From positions 1 through 64,000 of the IMG/VR virus record IMGVR_UViG_3300047091_000002: a stretch of 64,000 nucleotides of DNA; one strand, 5' to 3'. Positions within the stretch are counted from its first letter, which is position 1, and the number at the start of each line of letters is the position of its first letter. Both the position numbers and the translations under genes were made by a program. This stretch comes from a virus. Positions 49,328-60,300 of this stretch are shown piece by piece. The notes beneath the pieces are model-generated. The model saw only the letters and a program-made list of their open reading frames with translations. It was not told the DNA's origin and did not search any database.

Positions 49328-49809
49328 TAGATTTCGCCGCGTTCTCGCTGATATTTTCTTTGTATAATAATGGGGTTCGCTAGTTCCCGACATTGCGTTA
49401 AAACATTCTTTTTTGTTAATCCGGTTAATTCTATCCAATCTCCAGTAGCATTATCCACTTTTCCGAACATTGAAGTGGTAAGAACAATTCTTACGAAAGT
49501 CCTGAATTCACAAGCTGTCGGAGTTTTACTTTCTATTTCAATATTCAAAATATTACCGAACTCTAGTTGTCCTTCCTTCGGGTTTAACTTATTACATTCT
49601 TCCTGCAATCTCAATAACCTCTCGTGAAAGATTCGCAATCTACCTAAAACTTCAATATACTTTTTGGAATCTATAGAAGACTCGTGTGTAAAATACGATA
49701 CCATTCGCATTCCACCTGGATAGTGAATGGCTAACTCTCTCATTATAGATTGTTTATTGCAGGTATCACATTTTACTTCTCGCTCTTTATCTTGTTTTAA
49801 TTCTATCAT
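49327..49809 (-). CDS. Unknown protein with N-terminal zinc knuckle
   Basis: 160 residues. CDTCNKQS near residue 14, helical middle (RLRIFHERLLRLQEECNKL), beta-rich second half. Lies between the tail tip and the pentapeptide gene. No family recognised. Confidence 0.6.
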   Translation of the reverse strand: MIELKQDKEREVKCDTCNKQSIMRELAIHYPGGMRMVSYFTHESSIDSKKYIEVLGRLRIFHERLLRLQEECNKLNPKEGQLEFGNILNIEIESKTPTACEFRTFVRIVLTTSMFGKVDNATGDWIELTGLTKKNVLTQCRELANPIIIQRKYQRERGEI

Positions 49810-49811
49810 AA

Positions 49812-52800
49812 TTAATAAACTGGATAATTATTAGGATAATTATTAGTTGCTTCCAAATCTCCATTAATAGGATTACCGGGATTATACGGAGGTGGAAATT
49901 GGCTGCTTGGTGGTAGAGGAACGTAATTACTAAAACTACTCCAACCATCACTTCCGGCACCTCTATACATATTTCTATATCTAATTCGTAAAGATCTAGT
50001 TAATGTTCCAGCAGGAGAAATCTTATAAAGAACTCCCGGTCTAAAGGGAATTATTTCACTTGTTTGTAGCGATCCGGGGCTAGTAAACTTCTGAAATTGA
50101 ATATCGGTTACAGAAAATGCATTTACTCCACTTGGAACCTGGACTTCTATAACATTTACAGGAGAACCGGATTCATCTACCCCCCGTGTAACTCGCATCG
50201 GACCTGTACCAGCGGGAACGGTTAAGGCGGTATCGGAAAAAACATTATCAAACCCGTTAAGAATCGTTATATCAATAACACTATTTCCTATAACGTCTTC
50301 TAATGGTCTCGAATAAGTTGAAAGTGGTCCAACCGTAGTCCATACACTAAAAGTTCCACGGTTCTGCATATTTTGAACTCTAGCATGAAACCATAGATTT
50401 TCTAGCACATCTGTCTTTCTTTTAAACGTAATTGGACCAGATCCGGTTTTCTCTTTACGAACATTCACTCCGGGAGTGGCAGAATTCGCCATTTGCACTT
50501 GCCATTCAAGTTGAGAATTAACATTCGATAGCGGAATAACTGGAGTAACAATAAATACTCCAAAATATTCTTGTACGTCTATTGATTGCGGTGCCGAAGG
50601 TGCTGCAATATCACCGGGAATATTGTCTGCCTCATTCGGTAATATTGTAGATGTAACGGCGGCAGTACCGTTGGTCTCCACCCCAGAAACTATGTTAACC
50701 GCCAATACTGTAGCGAACACCCCGTTAGTAATAAATGTAGATGCTATTTCGGATCGCTTTAAATGTGTAGTATGATGCGTATCGGTAACTAAAATAGTTG
50801 CAGCAGCTTGGGAAGCTGCAATTTGTCCGGTGTGAGGATCCATGAAAGTCCCCCCTAACCCAGATGTATAAAATATCTTATATCCTATTAAAGATTTAAC
50901 ATTGGAACTAGATCTAATCCATGTAGTTTTCCAACCCCTCTTATTGGTAAAGGTTAAATTTAAATTAGTTACAGCATTCGCGGCAGCAGTATCCTCTGTT
51001 TGAGCGTCATCTCTTATTGGAATTACTAACGGGGATGTAGTAGATGTTCCATCGGTTTCTACTCCGTTTACTACATTTACCGGAATTACTTTAATTCTTA
51101 CACCTGCTTGAAATTGCAATGCTATCTCAGAAAATTTCAAATGCGTTGTATGGTGGGTATCAGTAACTAAAATAGTTGCACCAATTTCAGTATTAGGAGA
51201 TGCTAGTTGTCCTGTATTAGCATTCATAAAATTCGTACCTAAAATATCTACATAGGAAATTTTATATCCTTTTATTGAACTTATATTAGATGCTGGTCTA
51301 ATCCACGTACCCTTCCACCCCTTACGATTTGTCCAAGTAAGTGCTATATTACCTACTACAGATGCAGCCGCCGTATCTTCTGAAATAGCATCTCCGGGTA
51401 AAGTTTGAGTAGTCGAATACTCAGTAAATGGTCCAGCACTTAATGTTCCGGTTGTTTGATTAAAATTATAGGATCGCACTGCTATTTTTAATCCATTAAT
51501 CTGAAATATACTGGCTAATTCCAATCTTAAAATATTTAAATTAATTTCATTTGGTTCAGTAAAAAATTCAGAATTAGCATCTGTAGTTATTGGTGTTCCC
51601 GGATTATTAATATCAACCCAATTATTTGAATCATTTCCGGCACGAATTTTAAAGCCGTACTTGGCTATTGCTTTAGGAGATTCGTCTGGACTAGACTGTA
51701 TGTGAGTCGGAGTATCCCACCGAGCTTTTGTTAACTTTTTATTTACTTTAAACGTAAGTCCAGCTTGCACTGCGGTTGCTTGGGAAGTTGAATTCACCCA
51801 ATTTGCCGCATCTCTATCGAATACGAAATCCGAATTTCCAGTAAGTGCTGCAATAGATGTAGTTGTTCCTGACGAGCCGAATCCTATATTAGAAGAAGGA
51901 TTCGTAGTTTCTATCGGACCTGTCGAGCCATTAGTAAAATTATATATGCGAGCTATTATCCCTATTCCCCCAGTAATAGCTCCGGCAGGAAGCGTTGCCT
52001 TGGTAACATGTCCGTGAAATCTAGATGGGCCAAAAAATCCCGAATTTCCGCCCCTTCCGAATGTTGCCGTAGTTGATGCAGTCGAAACGATACCAATATC
52101 CGCACCAGTATCAGGATTAAAGAGATTTCTTGCTACAGTAGTTCCGTTAGCAGTTGCGGGATAGAAGAAGCCGAATTCGTGGTCATGCACAGTATTATTG
52201 TTATTTGCAGATTGATTTAATTTAACAATAATTCCTTTGGAATTTTTCCAAGTCGCCGTTCCTGTAGCAACATCTGGGGCACCAACATCTACCGCGCCAC
52301 CACTAGAATCCGAACCCGGCGTTATTAACGAACTTGTTGATGTATTAGTCGATTCAGTCAATACTCCACCAACAATATTAGTTCCCCAAATCCGAAGCCT
52401 TACTCCAGAAGCTAAAAATATAGGATCAACTTGAGAACGTTTCAATTTAAGATGAAGGTGGCTACCTTCTACCTTGAATTTTGCTTGATTCTCCGTAGTT
52501 CCAGATGCAAAGGCTACTCCGGTATCAGGATCCATAAATCTAGCAGGTACGGAATCATTGAAAATTGATGCGTAATAAAATTGATGCGATGTTGCGTTAG
52601 TTGCAGGTCTATCCCACGTACCTTTAAATCCGAATCCATCTTTCCATCTTAATAAAATATTTTGCGGTGCGGATTCCATCGCAAGATCTCCGGTTGTAAC
52701 AGGAAGCCCCGAAGTAGTATTTAAAACAGTGGAAAAGTTAGTAGACCAACGCCCGTTTTTCTTTTGAGCTAGTACGGATACGAAATATGTTTGACCGGAT

Positions 52801-55800
52801 GTAATTGTTATTCCGCCGAATACCTCATCATTATAAAATCTTCTATGCGATACCGATTGAACATCTATAGCCTGAACATCTACATTTTTCGCAGTATTTC
52901 CAACATTATAAACCGTAACAATACCATTTCCTCGAATGGCATTAAGAGTTTTCGATACCCCCGGTGTATCGGTTCCATCAGTTGCTATAGTTATATCTTG
53001 TCCCGGTCCTTTTGTTCCGAATGGAACAGTAGATATAAGAACTAAGTATCTACGAACGGAGACTTCTTCTATAGCATCCCAATCGAATAAATATCCATCA
53101 TTTTTCTGTCTTATACTTCCACCAATTACAGTTTGTAATGTGTTTGTGAGTCCTGCTATACCGGGATGAAATTGAAAAGGTGCGGCATCGAATATAGCAT
53201 CTGTTTTGAAACTTTCTATTGGAGGCGGAGTACCAATATATCCTATTAAATATACTTTTTCAACAGTTTGTTGTTGCCCTACTTCTCGAATTTTAGGTCC
53301 ATAAAATACTATATCAGATGGAAAATAAGTACGATGTTTCTTTTTAGCCCACCTGAAATCTCGATTCATTATGATGTCTACATAACCATTTGCTAAATCC
53401 TCATCACTTACGTCTTGCAGATGGGAGTGAACTATTCGATTATCATCATAATTTCCTATAGAGTAATCTTCTACAGGATCAGATTCTTTCATCCGCATCT
53501 TTATAGCAGAATTACTTTGCCCAAGATGGATTCTATATTTACCTGAAAACTCTACTCCAGCAGTTTGATCATCATCATCCTCTATTGCTCCTCCTAAAAC
53601 TTGCGGAGCGGATTGGAAGAAATCAACAAGTGATATAGATCCTACAGTAACAGTTGGATTTGTTGCATCAAAGGGGGTTACAATAGTTCCCTCATCACCA
53701 AATCTATCTACCCAAGCAGCGGATGCCCATATAATATCATCTTTATCGGTATCTTTAAAATCCAAATGATACCGAGATATTCCAGTATCGGAAACTATTT
53801 TATGTGTTACAATAACTCCATCATCACTATCCTGATTGAATTCACTTCTTAATGTAACATCAGAAGTTCCAACATCCTTTCTTAATACGAAAAATCTAAT
53901 AAACTCTGCTCTACCAGTTATTTCCTTACCTGTAGGTGGTGGTCCCACACGAACTACTAATCTGCCACCGGGTTTAATTTTTACTACTTCAAATGGTGTA
54001 GGTGCTGGAAGTGTAGGAAGAGTACAAGCAAGTTCAAGAAAATCGCCACTATATTTATCTCCCATTCCTTGAACTCTAACTTTAATTGATTTAGACAATG
54101 GTTCATAAGGAAGAGGATACGATTCGTTGAATATCTCATCCACTTGCCTCCATATAGGAGGTGTTATAGGATCATTATCTTCATCAAGCAATCGTTGTAT
54201 TTGATAGATTTGGGCACCAGAAGGTCTACCCCAAGTATAAGTGATTAAATTAGTTTTTGCAGAATAGTGACAATGTACTGTAGATGTATCAATAGATAGG
54301 GGCGGATAAATCACCTCAACAAATAATTTATGCACCTTACTACCATCAGAAACAGTACCTCCAATAAATACTGGGGCTTCATGCAAATCTCCAGTAGCAT
54401 AATCAGCAGGATCAAATGATGAAGATGCCGGTTTTCCTGCTAAAGTAATCGAACCTCCAGAAATTCCCAAGGTAACATTATCAATATCATTCCAAGTACC
54501 GGAAGATATTCTAGGTCCGGTAGCCATTAAAGGTCTAAATCCAGGTCCGAAATCTTCTTGTTTTGCTAAGAGTTCTCGGTTAATTAACTCTACAGAATCC
54601 GGTTCTCCCAAAGTAATATGATAGTTGAGTACGCATACAATACTATTTGTCGAAGGATCATAATCACCGCCTAAAAATTCAACACTTACCTCACTTATGG
54701 GGACTGTAGCCGGTTCAATTAAATATTCGCTAGGTACATCTACAGCGAAAGTCTTAGGAGGAATAGGAAAATGACTTGTAAATATCGATTCTCTAAGTAT
54801 AGTTCCTTTAGGAAGAGGGAAAGCAAAATCATTTATAATTGCTTGACCTATAGAAGTACATTCCGCCTCGGTAATGGCAGTTTCGGATTGTATTAAATCT
54901 CCTTGACGAACTCCGAATACTGCCTGACTCGCCGCATCCTCTACAACAACATCGGCTTGTTTAGCCTCGTCATAATTAAGAAGAAGTCTAATAACTCCTC
55001 TAAGAGGTAATCTATCCCCAACGAAAGTGGCTATAGCACCATTCCCCGATTTGGATATTGAAATATCGGCAGTAGTACCCTGCCCAGTATCTACTCTAAG
55101 TCTTCTTCCCGGTTCTCCAGTATAAGGATTGGCTAAAAGTACAACATCAATTGCAGGACCGTAACTTGCGCTCCAACCCCTTGCGCTTATTCCCGATCCC
55201 CCGGAAATAATTAATTTAGGTTTCCCAAATCTATTACTTGGAGCCGCACCAGAATAAACTATCTTTTCTGTAACTATTACAGTTGTTCCATCGCCAGAAG
55301 CAATTTGATCCGTTACCAAGAGCCCGTCCGGTATAGGATCTATTTCTATCGTATTTCCACTTCGAGATTTTATAGTTACAAATCCTCGAATATCTTCTGG
55401 ATCTCCATTAGAAAATATTCTTATAGAATCGGGTAAATCATTTACAGTGTGTCCAGAAGGAAAAGAAAGAGTTAGTATATTACTCGATATTCCAGTAATA
55501 GTAGCTAAGACAGTAGATCCAGCATCCGCATTTAATAGACTTTCTGCTATTGTTACTTGCAATCCACCGGGGGTAAATTGAGCTAACCAATTGTACGAAT
55601 ATTGAATTGTGCCAGAAGGTGCGGGACCTCCTTGCATAAATGGTGTTGCCTGAGAAAAAGTTGCTCCTCCTACTACTGCACCCATCGAGCCTGGGTTTAC
55701 TGAAACTCCTAATACAGTGATATTATTTCTACCAATAAATCCGCATACTACGCCTGATCCAGTATTATGAATATCCGATACTTCAACAGTAGTGGGATAG

Positions 55801-56708
55801 TGAATAGGAGTTATTTTCGGTAAGGTAGTTTCATCAGTAGCACCTATATCCCCACCATCCATTGAGACATTAAGTAACTCGGCAGCATCAAGTCCGTAAG
55901 GCGTAGCTCCTAATTTAAATGATGAATCTAAAGCATCTATCTCTCTAAATTCCATTACAGTAGAGTTAGGACCACCGGCAACATTTCCCTTAATTCTTTG
56001 GTAATTGATTATTTGCTCAGAAGGAACAATAGGTTCTTTAAACGGTGAAAAATCGTGATCATCTTTATCTACTGAAAGTCCCGATATGCCAAAACTCGAT
56101 TCATAATTAGCAGTAATTCCCAATCCACCGGGACTAGATGGATCTAATATAGCGATATAATTACCGGCAGCTACATTTTGTTGTCTTAATATATCCGATA
56201 ATTTGCCAAAATCCTCTGTATTAAGATATGGTACGCTATTACCATCAACTATATTGGTTACAACTAACGTAGAATCAAGAAGTGGAATAAGAGTTCTTAA
56301 AATCTCCCCAGATGTAGATTCAATAAATTCCATCTTCGGAAGAGGAATTCTATCGCAAGCCGTCAATCTATCAATTAAATCATACGTATAAACAACGATA
56401 GGTGCGGAAGCCGCTCCAGCATAAAAAGTAGTCTGGGTAGTTACGGGAATCATTTGAAACACCTCTCCCGTAGGAACTACTATACTGAATGCACTTTGAA
56501 CTCCCGGAGCGGCTTCTGGATTATCGGTAGCATCAATCATTACAGAAGCTACAGCACCTAATCCTTTTCTTACGGTTAATTGAAATTTCTCCCACACGAC
56601 GGAATGAGAAAAATCCGAGTTTCCACCAATTAACCGAAGATCGGTCTTTGTACTAGCCGTTGCTCCATACAGAGCAACTCCATATTTTTTCGTGTTATAT
56701 TTCGCCAT
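49812..56708 (-). CDS. Large tail-tip / central hub protein with repeated C-terminal modules
   Basis: 2,298 residues, immediately after the beta-barrel gene that follows the tape measure in transcription order, as expected for the tail hub. Residues 1-750 are the hub-like part (phage tail lysin/gp27-type folds are possible but not shown). Then come fibronectin-like beta modules beginning near YPPLSIDTS, and several about 126-residue repeats (e.g. NRKGWKGTWIRPASN and NKRGWKTTWIRSSSN). The C-terminus is Pro/Tyr-rich (PPPYNPGNPINGD). Probably forms the adsorption tip. Confidence 0.8.
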   Translation of the reverse strand: MAKYNTKKYGVALYGATASTKTDLRLIGGNSDFSHSVVWEKFQLTVRKGLGAVASVMIDATDNPEAAPGVQSAFSIVVPTGEVFQMIPVTTQTTFYAGAASAPIVVYTYDLIDRLTACDRIPLPKMEFIESTSGEILRTLIPLLDSTLVVTNIVDGNSVPYLNTEDFGKLSDILRQQNVAAGNYIAILDPSSPGGLGITANYESSFGISGLSVDKDDHDFSPFKEPIVPSEQIINYQRIKGNVAGGPNSTVMEFREIDALDSSFKLGATPYGLDAAELLNVSMDGGDIGATDETTLPKITPIHYPTTVEVSDIHNTGSGVVCGFIGRNNITVLGVSVNPGSMGAVVGGATFSQATPFMQGGPAPSGTIQYSYNWLAQFTPGGLQVTIAESLLNADAGSTVLATITGISSNILTLSFPSGHTVNDLPDSIRIFSNGDPEDIRGFVTIKSRSGNTIEIDPIPDGLLVTDQIASGDGTTVIVTEKIVYSGAAPSNRFGKPKLIISGGSGISARGWSASYGPAIDVVLLANPYTGEPGRRLRVDTGQGTTADISISKSGNGAIATFVGDRLPLRGVIRLLLNYDEAKQADVVVEDAASQAVFGVRQGDLIQSETAITEAECTSIGQAIINDFAFPLPKGTILRESIFTSHFPIPPKTFAVDVPSEYLIEPATVPISEVSVEFLGGDYDPSTNSIVCVLNYHITLGEPDSVELINRELLAKQEDFGPGFRPLMATGPRISSGTWNDIDNVTLGISGGSITLAGKPASSSFDPADYATGDLHEAPVFIGGTVSDGSKVHKLFVEVIYPPLSIDTSTVHCHYSAKTNLITYTWGRPSGAQIYQIQRLLDEDNDPITPPIWRQVDEIFNESYPLPYEPLSKSIKVRVQGMGDKYSGDFLELACTLPTLPAPTPFEVVKIKPGGRLVVRVGPPPTGKEITGRAEFIRFFVLRKDVGTSDVTLRSEFNQDSDDGVIVTHKIVSDTGISRYHLDFKDTDKDDIIWASAAWVDRFGDEGTIVTPFDATNPTVTVGSISLVDFFQSAPQVLGGAIEDDDDQTAGVEFSGKYRIHLGQSNSAIKMRMKESDPVEDYSIGNYDDNRIVHSHLQDVSDEDLANGYVDIIMNRDFRWAKKKHRTYFPSDIVFYGPKIREVGQQQTVEKVYLIGYIGTPPPIESFKTDAIFDAAPFQFHPGIAGLTNTLQTVIGGSIRQKNDGYLFDWDAIEEVSVRRYLVLISTVPFGTKGPGQDITIATDGTDTPGVSKTLNAIRGNGIVTVYNVGNTAKNVDVQAIDVQSVSHRRFYNDEVFGGITITSGQTYFVSVLAQKKNGRWSTNFSTVLNTTSGLPVTTGDLAMESAPQNILLRWKDGFGFKGTWDRPATNATSHQFYYASIFNDSVPARFMDPDTGVAFASGTTENQAKFKVEGSHLHLKLKRSQVDPIFLASGVRLRIWGTNIVGGVLTESTNTSTSSLITPGSDSSGGAVDVGAPDVATGTATWKNSKGIIVKLNQSANNNNTVHDHEFGFFYPATANGTTVARNLFNPDTGADIGIVSTASTTATFGRGGNSGFFGPSRFHGHVTKATLPAGAITGGIGIIARIYNFTNGSTGPIETTNPSSNIGFGSSGTTTSIAALTGNSDFVFDRDAANWVNSTSQATAVQAGLTFKVNKKLTKARWDTPTHIQSSPDESPKAIAKYGFKIRAGNDSNNWVDINNPGTPITTDANSEFFTEPNEINLNILRLELASIFQINGLKIAVRSYNFNQTTGTLSAGPFTEYSTTQTLPGDAISEDTAAASVVGNIALTWTNRKGWKGTWIRPASNISSIKGYKISYVDILGTNFMNANTGQLASPNTEIGATILVTDTHHTTHLKFSEIALQFQAGVRIKVIPVNVVNGVETDGTSTTSPLVIPIRDDAQTEDTAAANAVTNLNLTFTNKRGWKTTWIRSSSNVKSLIGYKIFYTSGLGGTFMDPHTGQIAASQAAATILVTDTHHTTHLKRSEIASTFITNGVFATVLAVNIVSGVETNGTAAVTSTILPNEADNIPGDIAAPSAPQSIDVQEYFGVFIVTPVIPLSNVNSQLEWQVQMANSATPGVNVRKEKTGSGPITFKRKTDVLENLWFHARVQNMQNRGTFSVWTTVGPLSTYSRPLEDVIGNSVIDITILNGFDNVFSDTALTVPAGTGPMRVTRGVDESGSPVNVIEVQVPSGVNAFSVTDIQFQKFTSPGSLQTSEIIPFRPGVLYKISPAGTLTRSLRIRYRNMYRGAGSDGWSSFSNYVPLPPSSQFPPPYNPGNPINGDLEATNNYPNNYPVY
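50620..51375 (-). repeat. Tandem 378-bp (126-residue) repeats in the tail-tip gene
   Basis: Two adjacent modules share ILVTDTHHTTHLK and GWK-TWIR segments. On the + strand an identical 18-bp block containing TAACTAAAATAGTTGCA recurs at 50785 and 51163, exactly 378 bases apart. More diverged copies lie upstream in the protein (51400-52700). Boundaries are approximate. Confidence 0.7.
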
Positions 56709-56722
56709 ACAAGATTAATTAT

Positions 56723-57340
56723 TTAAAATTTCACAAACAATCCAACTTTACCACCATACGATTCTCCAATGTAGTGCTTACTAGGATCGAATGTAGCGAC
56801 AAATCTAGCTATAGAAACTCTGCCCGAACTATAAAATCCTATATTACCTATTATAGGTTTAAAATATTCTACAACTACTGTCATACCCTTCAATGAATTC
56901 GGATCAGCTAGGGTCCCGCGTATAGGTCCAAGAAAGCTAAGAGTTCCTACAAAATCACTTGCTTTAATTCCTATTCCTACTGAATCACGAGATACGGTTT
57001 TGGTGTACTTGGAATTTCTATGGCTTGTAATTGATCCACTTCCTAATATAAATATATTATCGGTTAGATAGAACCTAGCACCTATTCCACATACTAAAGT
57101 ATGCCCATCAGATAAGAAAGTTTTTTCTGATGCCAACCACTCAGTATTAAGGATGCCTTCCCAACGAGGTGAGAATTTATAATATCCTGTTAAACTAGCC
57201 CCGCTGGTAGGTGCTTTATAGGAAAATTGAGAATTATCTGCAATATCATATGCAACAACTATTTTAGCTTTCTCCTGCGCTCCGCAAGAAAGACTAACTA
57301 AACATAATAGAATGAAAGAATAAAGAATCTTTCTAAACAT
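56723..57340 (-). CDS. Secreted outer-membrane beta-barrel-like protein
   Basis: 205 residues with AAGGAG 5 bases before the ATG. N-terminal signal: basic MFRK, hydrophobic ILYSFILLCLVSLS, then CGAQ; cleavage after Ala21 is plausible, a lipoprotein Cys (C19) less so because the lipobox is non-standard. The mature part is strand-rich with alternating residues and ends in GLFVKF, a C-terminal Phe as in outer-membrane barrels. Very unusual between tape measure and tail hub; may be cargo that alters the host surface or blocks superinfection. Confidence 0.7.
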   Translation of the reverse strand: MFRKILYSFILLCLVSLSCGAQEKAKIVVAYDIADNSQFSYKAPTSGASLTGYYKFSPRWEGILNTEWLASEKTFLSDGHTLVCGIGARFYLTDNIFILGSGSITSHRNSKYTKTVSRDSVGIGIKASDFVGTLSFLGPIRGTLADPNSLKGMTVVVEYFKPIIGNIGFYSSGRVSIARFVATFDPSKHYIGESYGGKVGLFVKF

Positions 57341-57348
57341 TTTTCTCC

Positions 57349-60300
57349 TTATTGATTTACAGTTCTATACCTTGATAGAAGACTTGGATTAATACGTCCC
57401 GAAAGTTGTAATTGCTTACTCGCGTCGATCCCAACTTTTTGAGTCTCAACGGGTTGCCCATTTACTCTTAAATTAAGATTAATATCCTGCGTAGCTCCGA
57501 TAGAACGAGTTAAACTGGGTAACTTATCAACCACTCCTTGCCAAGCAAGAGCGGCTTGAGTTAGTTTATCCGCTGCAAGTCCTAAATCAGCGGCGGAATC
57601 TCGACTTAATTTGCGGATGAATTTTTCTATATCGAGCCTTTGGTTAACAAAATCGAGTTTTTGTTTTTCTCCGGCTAACTGATCTTCTATTTCTTTTTGC
57701 TGTTTGCGAAAATCTCTTTCGAGTTCTACAAGACGTTTTCGTTTGCTTTCCGCTTCGGAAACTTTAGGATCGATTCTACCCTCTAATAGTATATCTCTCT
57801 GACTTTTAGCAAAATCATCGGCACTCTTTTTTAATTGATCAAGCAAATCGGCTTGAGTCTTTTTAATCTCATCCGTAATTTCACCAATGGATAGTTTTAA
57901 GAAATCTCGAATATCTCCTATAGCATTTAAGGCATCTTGAGGATTTTCAAAAGAATCGAAAAATTCCTTAACTTGTTTTTTAAGATCCGTTATTTGTTTA
58001 GCAAAATCTCTAACATTTGCCGGAAGTTTTAGAAGTTCTAACGCAGTTCTAAAATTATCCTGAACTTCCTTCGCTTTATCTCTAAGATTAGCTATCTCAT
58101 CATTTATATCCTTTGTTATTTGTTTTAACTGATCTGCACCACCTTTACGACCACTTAATTGTCTACGAGCATCTTCAAGTTTTGTCTGTAATTGTCGTAT
58201 CCCATCACCTAAACCAATAGCTCCATTAGAGATAGCTTTTTTAAGATCATCTATTCCAGCAGTAATCGCTTCCGCCATCTCTTTGGTTTTTTGTTTAGCT
58301 CTAGCTCCAAAGAAGGAAACGATTCCTCCGACAGTTTCTACTATAGCGCCTATAGTCTTAGCTACTGGATGTGGTATTTGCGATATGCCACGACCAATAG
58401 TAGAAATTATTTGTCCCTTATCTCCGCTTCCTATAGCCCCTATTATATCCGCCGCAACATTTAAAGCTGTAAGAGCAAAAGCACCAACTTTTTGTACGAC
58501 ATTTGCTTTTCCGGGCGTGGCAAAACGACCAAGTATATCATCTACACTAGATCCAAATTCACTAGTATCCGCACCATTGAGTAAATCTCCCCCGATACTA
58601 GGCGTAACTCTTCTAGGTCTTGTTTCTTCTCCAGATACAACTTGCTTAAATCCTAAAGCTGCTTTAATTATTATATCTAGAAATTGATTTCCAGTAACTA
58701 AAAGCCTATCATCGAAGTTTTTTCCAGCATTTTCTATTGTTCCAGCAGCTTTCTCTAATGCCTCCGCCGGAGATTTAGGTCTTCCACGCTTGGAAAGAGT
58801 TTCTAATAAGTTCGCAAGTCCTTCAAATACACCGGATAATTTATTAAAAGGAAGTCCCTTAAATTTCTTAGTAAACTCGTCAAATTCTGGGTCCGGTAAA
58901 GACTTGATAGCATCAGCAACTTTTCTAAGTCCTTGAGATGTAAGAAATAAGGGGTTAGAAAGTTCAAAAGCACGATTCTTTAATTCAAATAATTTCTCAT
59001 TCAAATCATCTATTTGAGATTTAAGATCTAGTTGTTTACGAGCTACTTCTGGATTTTGATTCGCGGTCCCAACATTAGGAAATTCAGTATTTAATCTCTG
59101 TTGTAATCCTGCTTTTTGTTGTTCAAGTAATTGAAGTCTTTCCTGAGTTATTCTAAGTAACGCATTACGAGATTCATTCTCATTTAAAATCCCGATCTCT
59201 TTTTGCTTTTCAACAATACGTTCTATAATGTCAAGTCGCTTAAGATCGAATTCGTTTAATTCATTTTGGAGTTTTAACTGATCTAGCTGGATGTCTCTTT
59301 GCTCTACAAGATGCTTTAATAGCGCTACAGCGCTCTCTCTGCGATTTTTATCAAGTTCTAATAGTAACTCAGCCTTCTTACTTTGATCAACATTTAAATC
59401 GATTAGAACCTGCGTAGCTTCTGCAACCTGTTTGACTTTTTCAGGATCGAGTTTTAGCTGACCACCAACAGTTATTATTGAAGCTTGGAGATCTACAATC
59501 TGCCGCTGTATTTCTCGTCCTTGGTTGGCTAGATCATCAAGAATAGCCTTACTTGCTTTCGGAGAAGTAGCACGTTTCTTATCTAAATCAACTAATTTAG
59601 TTTTTAATTCTGCAATTTTATCTGCAATTTGAAAGAATAAATCAAAGCCTCCAGCAGAATTAAAGAATTGAGTAAATTCATCTTCGGAAGTAAGTTTCTG
59701 AACTCCAATTGCTTCCTTAAAGGAGCCTACAAGATTTTTGATTCGTTCTCTGGCAGTTAGAATTTCTTGTTCAAAATCAGCGTTTAGAAAAGGAAATAAT
59801 TGTTCCTTTAACTGCTGTTCTCTTATTTCTCTTTGTTTTTTACTCGCCTCGAATTGCGCTTGCTCGTTTTGTCCACCACTGAATATACCTAATCCAAATA
59901 AAATATCGGTGATTTGAGCGCGAGATTGTTCTGCTCTATTAAGTAATTCAAAATTGGCATCAACCTCTTTTTTCTTTAGATCAAGTCTTTCCTTTGTAGC
60001 TTTACGAACTGTATCCGTAATTTGATCTTCGGCTTTTCCTAAATCTTCTACTCTTTTAATAAAAACATCTATCTTTTCGCCAGTTAACTTCTCGAAAGAT
60101 TCTAAGTCTCTATCTCGAAGATCGGTTTTCTTTTTGTCTTTCTTTTTATCTCTTGGACCTTGTTTTTGATCTGCGATTAATTTAGCAAAACCAATGTTTG
60201 CATCAATTAACTCTTGTCTAGCTCTCGAAACTTGATCATTAAGATTAAAGGCATTCTCTATCAGTTGAGATTCAAACTCCGATGCTGCTTGAAAAGGAAT

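Noticed and set aside
52237-54072. + strand frames opposite the tail-tip gene
   Set aside because: Composition mirrors the - strand gene and no start signals are present.
56723-57340. Lipoprotein call for the beta-barrel protein
   Set aside because: The residues before Cys19 (S-L-S) do not match a standard lipobox; cleavage after Ala21 and a barrel end fit better.
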